Notes: generated from the sequence alone by a model not told the origin. 64,000 nt of DNA from an uncultured Collinsella sp. (GCA_902464565.1 CABQJV010000001.1:62001-126000), one strand, 5' to 3'; shown: positions 42,001 through 51,020, counted from the stretch's first letter. Translations and numbers: made by a program.

Positions 42001-45000
42001 AGCGTACTTCTCGCTCGTCAGGCGCGAGGAAACGACAACCTTCGTGTTGTACTGCGGCTGCGTGACCTTGAGGTTCTCAGCAGAGACAATAGAGCTGTTG
42101 CTCGACTTAAACAGACGCCAGTCCTGTCCGGACATCGCGTCATAACCAGGCAGGTCAACCGGAACAATGCCGAGGGACGTCGAATCGGTCGTTGCCTTGT
42201 TGTAGCTCCAGGCAAGGTTGCCGTCAGCATCCAGATACGCTTTCTGGAACGCGTGCATGTCGGCCGAAACGGCATTGGCTTCCTGGCCATTCAGAATGGC
42301 AGTGGCGTAGCCAGCCTTGGCTTGCTCCATAAGGGACAGCTCGGCATCGAGCTCGTCCTGGTCCTGCGGGGTAATCGCAAAGTCGAGGGTCTTGCTAGCC
42401 GTGACCTCGGCGTTCGACTTGTCGGTCACCGTGAGGGTGATCTTGGTGTTTGCAGCCTTGGCTCCGGGCAGCGGCTGGTAGACCGTGCCCTTGTAACCGT
42501 TGAACGTGATGTCGTCGGTGCTGGCGGAGTACTCGACCTTGTAGTACTTGCCGTCGATATTGAGCGTGCTCGTGCGTGGCATCTGCAGATCGGCGGTCAG
42601 GCCATCCTTGTTGGCAACCGTTTCGGTGCCGGAGTATTTAATGTTGTCGTAGGTAAAGGCCGCATCGACCTTTTCCTGCAGTGCCTTCTTGTCGGCGGCG
42701 ACCTTCTCGGGATCGCCCTTGACGGTCACCGTGAAGTCGTGCGCGCCCTTAACGTCAGACGGGCCACCGCTTACAAACGAGACCGTCGCGGTCAGAGTAA
42801 CGGCGCGATCGCTCGAGACGCGCGTCACCTTGCCGGTGTAGTCATCCCAGCCATAACCGGACGGCCAAATGACATCGCCGTCGGAGCTCTTCCATTCAAC
42901 CTCGAACTTGCTCTTGGAGCCTGCGCGGTACGGAAGCGTGAGATTCGACGTGACGGACTCGGCCGAATCGCCCGAAGCGTAGCCTATGGCAATTTGCTCG
43001 GCGGCATCGTCGAGCATCTGCTGAACGCGGGCTTCGTCCCAAGCAACCTGCACTGTCTTGCTGGGCTGATAGTATTCGGTTTCGTCGCCACGCGACAGCT
43101 CAAACACGACCTCGGCGCTACGCAGACCGTCGATGTTGTAACCGGTGTAGTCGTTGGGGTCGATGTAGAAGAACGTCACATCGCCGTTGGTCTTATCCTG
43201 AGCGTCGGAGATGCCGACCGTGGCCTTGGCATCCTCTGCATTAAAGGCAACGCCGCCCTCGGAGACCGCGACGTCAATATCGGTAAATCCCAGATCGGCA
43301 AGCTGCGCCTTCAGCGCGTCATTGACGTTGCCGCCCTTAGCGCTGTAATCAACGGCAATCTGTTTATTGGCATCGTTGAGCTTTTGGACTGCGGCCTCAA
43401 GAGAGCCTGCGGCGATCACGGGATTGGCAGAGACAAGCTCGACCGTCGAGCTGCCGCTCTTGGCGACAGCCTTCAGATACTTGCCCGCGGCAGAAGCCGA
43501 AACCGTTGCCGTGGCGCCCGACATATCGGACAGAAGCGTCCAGTCGGCCGCGGGAGCCTTCGCATCGTCCGCCGCATACCAGGCAACAGTCGCCTGGCCG
43601 GTAACGTCGATGCCGTTGGTGGTCGAACCGTCGGCGCGCTTGGCCTGCGCCGTCGCCTTAACGCTATCGCCCGAGACGAGATGGGTCGAATCGCTATTGA
43701 TCTGCGGCGTAGTTGTCACGCGCAGCAGGTTATACTCCCCCGCCGCGGTGACGCTATCGGGCGAAACCCACTCAACGGTGTTGTCGAGGGCGTTCGCCGT
43801 AACTTTGATGCGCTTGCCAACAAGCGCATCCGAAATGGTCAGGCTACCATCGGTCGTATCGATGCCGTCGGTAAGCTCGGTCCAGTCGGCATCGCCCTCG
43901 CCCTTGGCGTACCACGCCATGGTGAGGTCGGCATCATCGGGCACGTCCTTGGTCGAGCCCGACCAGCTTCCCGGCACTTGCACGCTCGGCGTGATCTTTG
44001 AACCCACGCTCAGCGTAACGTTCTTTTCGGCAAGCTCGATGCCCGCCAGCTTGTATTGGCCCTTAAGCGTTACGGGACCAAGCGGAGCAATAGACTGCGT
44101 GCCGCTGTACGAGCTCTTCTTCTGCGTGCTGAAAACGGTATTATCGCTTGTCACCTTCACGCGCAGATACTTGCCGGCATAGGCGGCGTCAACGGTATAG
44201 GTGGCCTCGGTGGCACCGGGGATATCGGTATAAGCGGAGTCATAGCTCGAGCTGGTATTTGCATACTGCCACTGATAGGTCACATTATCGGTACGTTCGA
44301 TATAACTGTAGTTCGAGCCGTCCTTTTTGCGCACCTTGGTCTTGAGCGTATCGCCCACGTGCACGCCGTTGGTGGCAGGAGAGCCCTCAAACTGCACGTC
44401 GTAAAGCTCAACCTGACCCGCAACCGAGACAGGACCCGCCGCATAGTACGGCTTCTGCTCGCCATAGCCGCCGTTGGCCTTGGCCACGACGTACCAACCC
44501 TTAAGGGCGGCGGTCACCGTCAGGGTGTTACCGGTCTCACCCTCGATAGGCGTGTTACACGAGCTGGCGGTATTCGACTTGCCCTTGTACCACTGCCACG
44601 TGACATGCGAGTCGGAGGTAACGTCGGTGGAGCCCGCCTTGGCGGTCGCCGTAATCGTGGAACCGACCTCGACTTTGCCCGAAGTCGGGCTCATAGTCAC
44701 GCTCGTGACATTAATTGAACCAGCAGCAGCGACGAGAGCGCCCGTCGAGTTGGTCAAGCTCGAAGAGCCGATCTTCGAGGACACCTTGCACTTGAGGTAC
44801 TTACCACCCAAAGCGTCGGTAAGCTCGAGGGTCTCACCCGTGGCGCCCGCAATGTCGGTATACGTGCCACTCTTAATGTCAGAGCTCTGCCACTGGAAGT
44901 TGAGCTTGCTCGCGTCGACGAACGCGCCGTACGCGCCGCCCTTCTCCTTGGCGCGGGCCTTAGCGGTATCCCCCACCGCAAAGACGCTCGTGTTGTCCTT

Positions 45001-46137
45001 GGTGTTAACGATGGACACGGCCGAAATCTCAACCGCACCGGCCTGCTTGACCTTGCTGGAAGTGGTCTTGTTCACCGTGTTGACGCCAGCGTTGGCCTCG
45101 ACCCTGATGTACTTGCCCTCAAGGTCGTCGGTTACCGTGAGGGAAGCGCCCGTCTCGCCCTCGATCTTGGTAAAGCCCGAGTACTGCGAGGTAGAAGCGG
45201 ACCACGTGTAGGCAACCTTGGCGTCGGCGGGGGCTTGCTGATAATAGCTTATGTACGGAGTCGCCGTCAGGGTATCGCCTATGCTCGGCGTGTCGCTATT
45301 CAGCTTGACGCTGTTAAGCTCCATCTGACCGGCGCCCAGCACGGGACCGGGGATGTTGTTGGCATTGATACCCGAGCCGTACGAAACCGAGGGGCCGAAG
45401 TAATCCTTGCCATCAACCGTTACCTTGCAGATGAAGTATTTGCCTTCCATCGCGGCGGTGACGGTGAGCGACTGCTCGTGGCCTACGACCTCGGTGTAGT
45501 CGGCGACATTGCTGCTGGCCCTGGTCGTGCCGGCGAGCCAGGTGTAAGTCCAGGTGCCGGGATTGGCAACGGACTCAGTCGAAGTGCCGTACCAGTCGTC
45601 CTCGACCTCATCGTACATATTTGCCCAGAGCGTATCGCCCACGCTGAGCGCGCCCGACTTCGTGGAATAGGAGCTGTCCTTATCCTTGGTGTCCTGGATG
45701 AAGACCTTGGCCTCGCCCGAAAGCGTCGTGGCGGAAGCGGCGGTAACGGCGTTCTTCTGCTCCGAAGCAGCAGGCGTCGCAGAAGAGTTCTCGGACTCAG
45801 TCGCGTTGTCTGCGGCGGTGTCATCGCCATTCGCGGCACTCGCATTTGCACCCTGATCTGCGCTGGCGTCATCGGCAGCAGTGCTCGCCGCCGCACTGTT
45901 CGCGCCGGTGCCGGCAGCAGCGTCATCGTCGGCCGCCGCGCCCTCGCTGCCCGTCGCAGCCTGGGCCACAGCCTCGGCAATGCCATCGGCACCCTCGGCC
46001 CAAAGTTGCGCCGGCGTGGTGCCAAAAGCCATGGCAAAAGCCAGGAACGCCACCAGACCGCGCTTGGCTACGCCACGGGCAATCGCTCCATGACGACGCC
46101 ACGAGGCGCGCTGGCACTCGTCCTCAAACATATCCAT
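39013..46137 (-). CDS. Giant surface protein: Ig-like repeats, three DUF4430, propeller, InlB repeat
   Basis: A 2374-residue exported protein. The N-terminal signal ends near TTPAQLWAEG. An Ala/Asp-rich linker follows, then about seven Ig-like modules, each with a VGDT-like turn, a central W and GKYL(K/R)V near the end. Atypical Ig-like modules come next, then three DUF4430 domains (about residues 1410-1770; each ends W-FFVNG and AGD-W-Y). A PQQ-like beta-propeller spans about 1790-2190, an InlB-type B repeat (YTFAGWYTDEACTEAYDF) follows, then a Lys/Ser/Asp linker and a C-terminal membrane helix ending FTKRR. No LPxTG is present. The ATG at 46137 has AGGAG upstream. Its leader is a cobalamin riboswitch. 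Confidence 0.85.
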   Translation of the reverse strand: MDMFEDECQRASWRRHGAIARGVAKRGLVAFLAFAMAFGTTPAQLWAEGADGIAEAVAQAATGSEGAAADDDAAAGTGANSAAASTAADDASADQGANASAANGDDTAADNATESENSSATPAASEQKNAVTAASATTLSGEAKVFIQDTKDKDSSYSTKSGALSVGDTLWANMYDEVEDDWYGTSTESVANPGTWTYTWLAGTTRASSNVADYTEVVGHEQSLTVTAAMEGKYFICKVTVDGKDYFGPSVSYGSGINANNIPGPVLGAGQMELNSVKLNSDTPSIGDTLTATPYISYYQQAPADAKVAYTWSASTSQYSGFTKIEGETGASLTVTDDLEGKYIRVEANAGVNTVNKTTSSKVKQAGAVEISAVSIVNTKDNTSVFAVGDTAKARAKEKGGAYGAFVDASKLNFQWQSSDIKSGTYTDIAGATGETLELTDALGGKYLKCKVSSKIGSSSLTNSTGALVAAAGSINVTSVTMSPTSGKVEVGSTITATAKAGSTDVTSDSHVTWQWYKGKSNTASSCNTPIEGETGNTLTVTAALKGWYVVAKANGGYGEQKPYYAAGPVSVAGQVELYDVQFEGSPATNGVHVGDTLKTKVRKKDGSNYSYIERTDNVTYQWQYANTSSSYDSAYTDIPGATEATYTVDAAYAGKYLRVKVTSDNTVFSTQKKSSYSGTQSIAPLGPVTLKGQYKLAGIELAEKNVTLSVGSKITPSVQVPGSWSGSTKDVPDDADLTMAWYAKGEGDADWTELTDGIDTTDGSLTISDALVGKRIKVTANALDNTVEWVSPDSVTAAGEYNLLRVTTTPQINSDSTHLVSGDSVKATAQAKRADGSTTNGIDVTGQATVAWYAADDAKAPAADWTLLSDMSGATATVSASAAGKYLKAVAKSGSSTVELVSANPVIAAGSLEAAVQKLNDANKQIAVDYSAKGGNVNDALKAQLADLGFTDIDVAVSEGGVAFNAEDAKATVGISDAQDKTNGDVTFFYIDPNDYTGYNIDGLRSAEVVFELSRGDETEYYQPSKTVQVAWDEARVQQMLDDAAEQIAIGYASGDSAESVTSNLTLPYRAGSKSKFEVEWKSSDGDVIWPSGYGWDDYTGKVTRVSSDRAVTLTATVSFVSGGPSDVKGAHDFTVTVKGDPEKVAADKKALQEKVDAAFTYDNIKYSGTETVANKDGLTADLQMPRTSTLNIDGKYYKVEYSASTDDITFNGYKGTVYQPLPGAKAANTKITLTVTDKSNAEVTASKTLDFAITPQDQDELDAELSLMEQAKAGYATAILNGQEANAVSADMHAFQKAYLDADGNLAWSYNKATTDSTSLGIVPVDLPGYDAMSGQDWRLFKSSNSSIVSAENLKVTQPQYNTKVVVSSRLTSEKYARYAERYPDNAAYAKLANQDVSAKITVLGTSGQNDPEVTATCTVIGVDSKGKQQTWAAASQYTLKNGSTAADLSEELFKQAGLKADYDPNGSWGWVLNSITSPFEPDRTLAYDHATGAYWQLFINGVAASVGAGSYSLEAGDSVVWCYSKYGDAAPTDRLSVSCTVVGQDASGAQQTWAQPTTALVEEGATAADLSEQVFKQAGIGADTGKGSYGWFLNSLTSPFNKNVTLSTEQVNESTWKYWQFFVNGKKANVGAGNYTLKAGDEITWVYGSDGTMPGQVSVSMEIIGKKGDKAQRWTDPSTQVFVEGTTIKDATAAYFDALGIESEMYDQQGYWGVHSLVSPVDRTKLSGAWSFFVNGVPANQLDNDYVVKSGDTIVWAYAAGDTVPNPDEVVVNPSAPRPSGWKSDWDGKSNAAVENVSTPTGALASSWTFDWKAYSGSSYPNASEPIVVNGNVYLAVNKRLLKIDAESGEVLAESNLKAAVGYTSRPIYANGLVIVPLDGGAVQALTADALTTVWVTDSVNETAQSNSQLTVDGNYLYVGTVDVDYGKGTYNNGHLTRINILTGAVSWQHVNADEGYYWTGATVGDDFVLVPTSAGTVEMLSKSSGDVLGSVSVGAIVNSTCVLSDDGSHAYLISRDGKLHVLAISDGDSRDADAASRITEERVVDLGLTGCACVPTMYDGKLIVGGEVAGGSALAIIDPAKNFARTLVSSADGTALPAGGIKGAPLVSVQGDEAYVYFTVNYGETTAQGNYISGGGVYRYKVGDTEASGVFSATGHNNYCDSPIACDAQGNLYYINDSGALFKLNAGVKVSFNAGEGSKVDFQTTAANGSVAKPADPTREGYTFAGWYTDEACTEAYDFSIAVAADMTLYAKWIKNAVAPDGNGGSGSKGGSGNGTNGQQAGGAVAPGQKPVSTTTTTETKDDKDSKKNSDKSDKKDKKSDTGSSASTTAKKSAEAPVQQSGFNPLAIAGVAAGVIGLAVIGVFVFTKRR

Positions 46138-46277
46138 TTGTCTCCTATTGTCTGAAGTTGGGACATTGCCCAGCGGCTGCCCCACGTCATCGCGCACATT
46201 GCGCTCGAGTACCCCCATCGGGGTCCCCCTTCCCTCCAGAGCCCAACGCGCACCGGCGGCTTTCGCCACGGCCGCGC

Positions 46278-46455
46278 ACAAGATGGGAGGCGATCCGACT
46301 TAACCTTACCGACCCGGGCGCGCCGTCCGATCTGCGACGCGACTATCCCGGGCCAAGAGGAATTACGGTTACTGGTACAGCCGGGGACTTGCACCCCGAT
46401 TCTCCCAAACGCGCAGGAAAACCGCGCATTCGTGCGTCTCCGCACCACCATCTAG
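46278..46455 (-). promoter_or_regulatory. Cobalamin riboswitch
   Basis: Read on the minus strand, the leader contains GGGAGAATCGGGGTGCAAGT, then CCCCGGCTGTACCAGTAACCGTAA, then after a variable arm AAGTCGGATCGCC. These match the conserved core of the cobalamin riboswitch (GGGAA, GGTGxAAxTCC, GCxGxxCC, GTAA and the B12 box). The switch ends about 140 nt before the giant gene's start. Binding of a corrinoid should lower expression of the two DUF4430 genes. Confidence 0.85.
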
Positions 46456-46463
46456 GCCATCGA

Positions 46464-46491
46464 TTATTACTGTCGATATGGTAGCACGCAA
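46464..46491 (-). promoter_or_regulatory. Probable promoter of the riboswitch operon
   Basis: On the minus strand TTGCGT (46491-46486), a 16-bp spacer and TAATAA (46469-46464) form a good sigma-A promoter placed just before the riboswitch. Confidence 0.55.
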
Positions 46492-46581
46492 AAGGGCCCC
46501 GCACACAGGCGAAGCCCAAGGTAAAAGCTATGGTTTGCGATAGGAAGAACTGTCGTCGGACCTTGCAAGAACAGCCCGTTT

Positions 46582-46735
46582 CAAAACTATGCCGGATTAC
46601 GGCGCTGAATCAGCACCTCGCAACCATACCTGTCATTTTTAAAAACCTACGACTCATCTACCTGCGGTTTTAAAAGCGCGAATTTCGGTATGCTCGAGGT
46701 TCGGCACTCCAGCCACGTAAACCGGCATAGTTTTG
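46582..46735. repeat. Inverted-repeat-bounded 154-bp intergenic element
   Basis: CAAAACTATGCCGG (46582-46595) and its exact complement (46722-46735) bound 126 bp that include TTTTTAAAAA and GGTTTTAAAA. No ORF is present. It may be a mobile repeat. The rest of 46492-46805 shows no gene. Confidence 0.5.
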
Positions 46736-46805
46736 TTCGAACCAGCCCACGCCGGCGCGACGCAAGGCAAAATGATCCGTTTTATTCTGTCCCCCCCAGG
46801 GGTCA

Positions 46806-48569
46806 TTAACGCTTGCCGCCGTGACTGTTGCGCCAGATCTCGCGGCCCAGCATCAGCGCCAGCACCAGCGCACTCACGTAACCCATAAAGCCAATGACCG
46901 GGATACCGAACACAACCGGCTCGATGCGCGCGTAGTACACCACCGACGAACCGATAAACAGGCCGGCGATCACAATTGCCATCGACATGCGGTCGATAAT
47001 TCCACCCAGCTGTCGCAGCGCCTTATCGCTGCTCATGATCTGCGTGTTCACCTTAAGCTGGCCGCGCGTGAGCATGCGCGACGCCAAGCCCAGATACTCG
47101 GCCGCCTCGAGCGAACCTTTTGCCGCTCGATAGCTACTCGCGGCAAGATCGCGCCCCATATCGCGCACGCGCGCATAGGTGCTTTTCTCGTTTTTGATGT
47201 GCGTCTGGATGATCTGGATCATGTTGACGTTGGGCATGTACTCGGTCAGCAGGCCCTCAAGCGTCACCATGCCGCGGGCGAACATCGTCACCACGCTCGG
47301 CAGCTCAACATCGTTCTTGCGCGCCAAATTTAGCAGCGAGGTCAAAAACTCGCCGATATCAAGATCCTTAAGGTCAAGACCCGCGAAGTCGGCGACGATA
47401 AAGTCCAGATCGGACAAAAAGGCCGAATGGTCGAGCTCGGCCGAATCGCCGCGCGTCACGGCAAAGCGCATGAGCGAATCCTTGAGCTTGGGAACGTCAC
47501 CCTCGGCCACGGCGAAAATCATGTCCTTAACGATACCGCGGTCGTGGCTCGACATGCGCCCGACCATGCCCAGGTCAATAAAGTAGACAATGCCGTCCTT
47601 GAGGATGATGTTTCCCGCATGCGGGTCGGCATGGAAAAAGCCGTCATCGAGCACCTGCGTCGAGTAGTCCTCGACGATCGCGGCGCCAATCTTTTCCAGG
47701 TCATAGCCCTCGGCCTCAAGGCGTTTGGGATCGGCGATGGAGATGCCGTCGATGTAGTCCATGACCACCACGTGCTCGGTGCAAAGGTCCAGGTAGGATT
47801 TGGGACACGACACGCCATGCACGCTCTTATGGAACTCATAGAAATCGTTGAGGTTTTTGGCCTCGGCCAAAAAGTTGGTCTCCTCGCGAAACGAGGTCCA
47901 CAGCTCTTCGACCACGCCGTGCAGGTCAACAAACTGATCGGTGTTGACGAACTTTGAGACGATGCGCACCACCGAGCGAATGATATCGATGTCCTGCGCC
48001 ATGACCTGTTGCGCGCCGGGGCGCTGCACCTTAACGGCCACGTCCTCGCCCGTCACCAGGCGGGCACGGTGAACTTGCGCAAGAGAAGCGCTACCAAGCG
48101 GGTTGGGGTCGATCGCGTCGAACATCTGCCCCAAGCGCTGGCCGTACTCCTCTTCCAGACAGCGGAGCACTACCTCATACGGCACCGGCTCTACGTCGGA
48201 GCGCAGGCGACGCAGCTCGTCGCAAAACCGTTGCGGCAAAATCTCGGAGCGGTTAGCCAGAATCTGCCCCATCTTGACGAACATGGGGCCGAGCTCTTCG
48301 AGCAGGCGGCGTAGGCGCACCGGCGTGAGGTTGTCCCACACGCGGTACTTTTTGATCAGGCGAACAATCTGCCCGATACGTTCGCGGCGGCCCGCCGGCG
48401 TGAGCTGGTATTCCTCGTCCGGCGCCATCGCGTCGGGCTCCTCGGGGACCATATCGACAGCGCGCGGCTTCTTGCGAGCGCCCGAGACGGCGGCCTCGAC
48501 CTCGTCGACGACCGCCGTCTCGTCACACAAGGGATCTAGATTGTTGTAATCGGTGGTGGAATCTGCCAT
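46806..48569 (-). CDS. UbiB/ADCK-family atypical kinase
   Basis: A 587-residue ABC1/AarF/UbiB protein. Family motifs are KMGQILANRSEILP (KxGQ), NPLGSASLAQVHRARL (Ala-rich loop), VAVKVQRPG (ATP Lys), ETNFLAEAKN, FFHADPHAGNI (catalytic-loop HxDPHxGN) and FIDLGMVG (DFG-like). Two membrane helices lie at the C terminus (IVIAGLFIGSSVVYYA and VFGIPVIGFMGYVSALVLALML). UbiB proteins hydrolyse ATP and help extract isoprenoid lipids such as quinones from membranes. It starts 8 nt after the stop of a phasin-like gene, a pairing also seen in Firmicutes, so the two proteins likely act together. Confidence 0.9.
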   Translation of the reverse strand: MADSTTDYNNLDPLCDETAVVDEVEAAVSGARKKPRAVDMVPEEPDAMAPDEEYQLTPAGRRERIGQIVRLIKKYRVWDNLTPVRLRRLLEELGPMFVKMGQILANRSEILPQRFCDELRRLRSDVEPVPYEVVLRCLEEEYGQRLGQMFDAIDPNPLGSASLAQVHRARLVTGEDVAVKVQRPGAQQVMAQDIDIIRSVVRIVSKFVNTDQFVDLHGVVEELWTSFREETNFLAEAKNLNDFYEFHKSVHGVSCPKSYLDLCTEHVVVMDYIDGISIADPKRLEAEGYDLEKIGAAIVEDYSTQVLDDGFFHADPHAGNIILKDGIVYFIDLGMVGRMSSHDRGIVKDMIFAVAEGDVPKLKDSLMRFAVTRGDSAELDHSAFLSDLDFIVADFAGLDLKDLDIGEFLTSLLNLARKNDVELPSVVTMFARGMVTLEGLLTEYMPNVNMIQIIQTHIKNEKSTYARVRDMGRDLAASSYRAAKGSLEAAEYLGLASRMLTRGQLKVNTQIMSSDKALRQLGGIIDRMSMAIVIAGLFIGSSVVYYARIEPVVFGIPVIGFMGYVSALVLALMLGREIWRNSHGGKR

Positions 48570-48577
48570 CTGCGCTG

Positions 48578-48994
48578 CTACTCGGCCTCTTCGGCGTCCT
48601 CTGCGTCGTCGGGCTCAACAGACTCGACGGGCACCGAGGTCACGTTGTCCTCGACCGAATCGACGATGTCGCGCACATGGGCCAGGAAGGCCGTGCGCTC
48701 GGGGGCGGTCATAACGCGGACGCGGGCCAGGATGAGCTCGTCGAGTACGCGCTGTGCCGCGGTCTCGCCCTGCATGCCCAGGCGCTCGGTGAGGTCGGAG
48801 ATGGTGCCACCGGCCTGCTCGAACATGTCGGACACACTGCGGGCGATATCGGGGGTGCCGGCGTCCTTGCGCACCTGCTCGCCTTTGGTATTGAGGTCGT
48901 CGAGAACCTTCTTGCCGCCCTCGACGGCAACGGCGGCGGCGCCGAAGCCCACGTTGATGGCACCGTTAACAAGCTGATCGAATTTCATAACCAT
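48578..48994 (-). CDS. Phasin-like coiled-coil protein paired with UbiB
   Basis: A 138-residue protein. A short hydrophobic patch (INVGFGAAAVAVEGGKKVLDDL) leads into amphipathic helices (GEQVRKDAGTP through RLGMQGETAAQRVLDELILARVRVM) and an acidic tail rich in Asp/Glu. This layout matches the PhaF-like phasin proteins (COG3937 type) that accompany UbiB kinases. Phasins coat lipid or polyester surfaces; here a role in binding lipids handed to UbiB is an inference. The ATG at 48994 has GGAG 6 nt upstream. Confidence 0.65.
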   Translation of the reverse strand: MVMKFDQLVNGAINVGFGAAAVAVEGGKKVLDDLNTKGEQVRKDAGTPDIARSVSDMFEQAGGTISDLTERLGMQGETAAQRVLDELILARVRVMTAPERTAFLAHVRDIVDSVEDNVTSVPVESVEPDDAEDAEEAE

Positions 48995-49142
48995 GGTTGG
49001 CTCCAATCGTGAACAACTGCATTGGCCTTCTTGTACCCAGGATTGAGCGAACGACACAAAATCGTTTTACCGCCAAGATAGAAATCGAGCGGGGCAAAGC
49101 CTTTGACGGCGTTTGCCCCGCTCGCTCGCTGCAAGGTTGTCT

Positions 49143-50666
49143 TTACCTTACGTTGTCGTTCATCGCGAAGGAGTTCTTCATGGCGCAGCTCGTGGTGTAG
49201 AGCACCTTGCCCAACAGGGCATCGGTCTCCACCCGCACACGCTCGGCAAAGGCCTCGTTGGCGCGGGCAAGCTCGGCGGGCACCTCGGCCTTGGGCAGCG
49301 CGGCTACGACAGCGTCAACGTCGTGAATCTGCTTGTGGCCCATGCCGCCGACCTTCTCCTGATAATCCTCGACCGCGCGACCGCACTCGTGGAAGCGAAC
49401 ATCGGCCAAGGCGCCAATCAGGCGATTTGCCCAATAAAAATTCTCGGACGTCACGCGGGCCTGCGTGTCGGCATAGTACTCAGGCATGGTCTCGACATTG
49501 GCGTACAGCGGCACGAGCGCGTTAAACGAGTTGGAGCCAAACGCCATCCACTGTACGGCGCGATATGCCGACTGAGCATAGGGGCGCAGCTGCAGCACGG
49601 CGAGCTGGCTGTTGCGGTTGATGCCGATGGGGCGATAGGCGCCGCGCGTGGCGGGCGTACCCTTGCTGCCGTAGCAGTCGTACTCCGTACCCTGGTAGTG
49701 GCTCGAAAGCACGTACTTGATGTCCTCGATGGTCACCTTGCGCTCGGGCACGCGGCTCCAGGGGATGTCGTCGCTCTCGGGCGTGTAGTCGGCGTCGGGA
49801 CCGTCCCACACATCGCTGGGGTTGAGGCAGCGCTGCATGTACCAGGCGCGCGGCGTGTTGTAGACGTGGTCGCTGTCGCTGTGCGAGCCAAAGGCCTCGC
49901 GCGGGTTAAAGACCGTTGCCGGACCGTCACCCTCGACCCCCAGCGTCAGGTCCAGATGCCACTCGGCCATCCAGGAACGCAGGTCGGCAGAGCACATGTG
50001 GTCGACCTGGGCGCCCTCGGCATCGTCCAGGTCAAAGCTGTCGATACCCAGCTGGTTGGGCATGGTCACATAGGCGTCATCGGGCACGCGCTTGGCAATC
50101 CAGTGGTGGCCACCGATAGTCTCGAGCCACCAAATCTCGTCCACATCACTAAAGGCGATGCCGTTGTTCTCGTAGGTACCGTAGCGCTCGAGCAGCTCGC
50201 CCAGGATGCGCACGCCGTCGCGGGCAGACTTGGCATACGGCAGCACCAGGGTCACCATGTCCTCCTCACCCAGACCGCCGGGCTGCGCCGGAACATAGCC
50301 GTCCTCGCCCTCGTTGCCCTTGGCGGGCACGTAGCCCACGAGCGGATCGGCGCCGCGGACGCGCTCGTTGGTGGTGAGCGTCTCGGTTGCGGACATGCCA
50401 ACATTGAGCTTGTTGAAGCCGGCCTCGGCCCAGATGCCGTGACCCGGGATAACGTCGGGGACGCTCGTGTAGCGCATGGAATTGTCGGGCAGCTCAACGG
50501 TCAGGTGGCTCAGGACACTCGTGTAGACACGCGGCTGCTCGTCGGGATGCACCACGCGCATGCGCTTGGGCTCAAACACCCCGTTGGACGAGTCCTCGTT
50601 GCGGGCGACAAGCGTCGACCCGTCGTAGCTCGCATTCTTACCAACCAAAATCGTTGTGCACGGCAT
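49143..50666 (-). CDS. C69-family dipeptidase (PepD-like)
   Basis: A 507-residue Ntn hydrolase. The N terminus MPCTTILVGKNAS puts Cys3 as the nucleophile that would become N-terminal after processing, as in U34/C69 dipeptidases. Other family features are DGSTLVARNEDSS, GIWAEAGFNKLNVGMSATET, a DEIWWLETIGGHHWIAKRVPDD block and YHGTEYD-like segments. It cleaves dipeptides with broad specificity in the cytoplasm. I chose the ATG at 50666, since AAGGAGG lies 6 nt upstream, over the one two codons earlier. Confidence 0.92.
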   Translation of the reverse strand: MPCTTILVGKNASYDGSTLVARNEDSSNGVFEPKRMRVVHPDEQPRVYTSVLSHLTVELPDNSMRYTSVPDVIPGHGIWAEAGFNKLNVGMSATETLTTNERVRGADPLVGYVPAKGNEGEDGYVPAQPGGLGEEDMVTLVLPYAKSARDGVRILGELLERYGTYENNGIAFSDVDEIWWLETIGGHHWIAKRVPDDAYVTMPNQLGIDSFDLDDAEGAQVDHMCSADLRSWMAEWHLDLTLGVEGDGPATVFNPREAFGSHSDSDHVYNTPRAWYMQRCLNPSDVWDGPDADYTPESDDIPWSRVPERKVTIEDIKYVLSSHYQGTEYDCYGSKGTPATRGAYRPIGINRNSQLAVLQLRPYAQSAYRAVQWMAFGSNSFNALVPLYANVETMPEYYADTQARVTSENFYWANRLIGALADVRFHECGRAVEDYQEKVGGMGHKQIHDVDAVVAALPKAEVPAELARANEAFAERVRVETDALLGKVLYTTSCAMKNSFAMNDNVR

Positions 50667-50753
50667 GCGCATCCTCCTTGAGCGAAGAAATTAAATGGCA
50701 ACAGTGTATCGCTTTGGCTCAAAAAGGGCGAAGCCACAGCTCCGGCAACCCCT

Positions 50754-50983
50754 GTGGTCAAAAAATGCCAAATATGAGTACTGTCACCAATTTAGTAGTA
50801 GCAATTTTCCTTGTAACGAGTGCCAGAAATCCCCATTTGTCCAAAAGCAAGACAACGTTATTCCCCATAGGTTCAATAAAATGGGCTCCCTGACGAGAAT
50901 GAATATCGTTAGGGAGTCTAAAAGACGTAAAACATATGTGACTATCTTGGCAACAGTACTCATATTTGGCGTTTTTTGACCAC
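50754..50983. mobile_element. MITE-like element, copy B (230 bp)
   Basis: Terminal inverted repeats of 31 bp (50754-50784, 50953-50983, one mismatch) share GCCAAATATGAGTACTGT with copy A at 16139-16368. The outer 45 bp of the two elements are alike, the centres are not, yet both are exactly 230 bp. It occupies most of the gap between the dipeptidase and folD. Confidence 0.8.
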
Positions 50984-51020
50984 GTGGTATATAGCTAACC
51001 CCTCAAACAGCCCAAAACAC

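Noticed and set aside
41662..44001. 779-codon plus-strand frame inside the giant surface-protein gene
   Set aside because: It is antisense to the Ig-like/DUF4430 repeats and without recognisable domains or a ribosome site.
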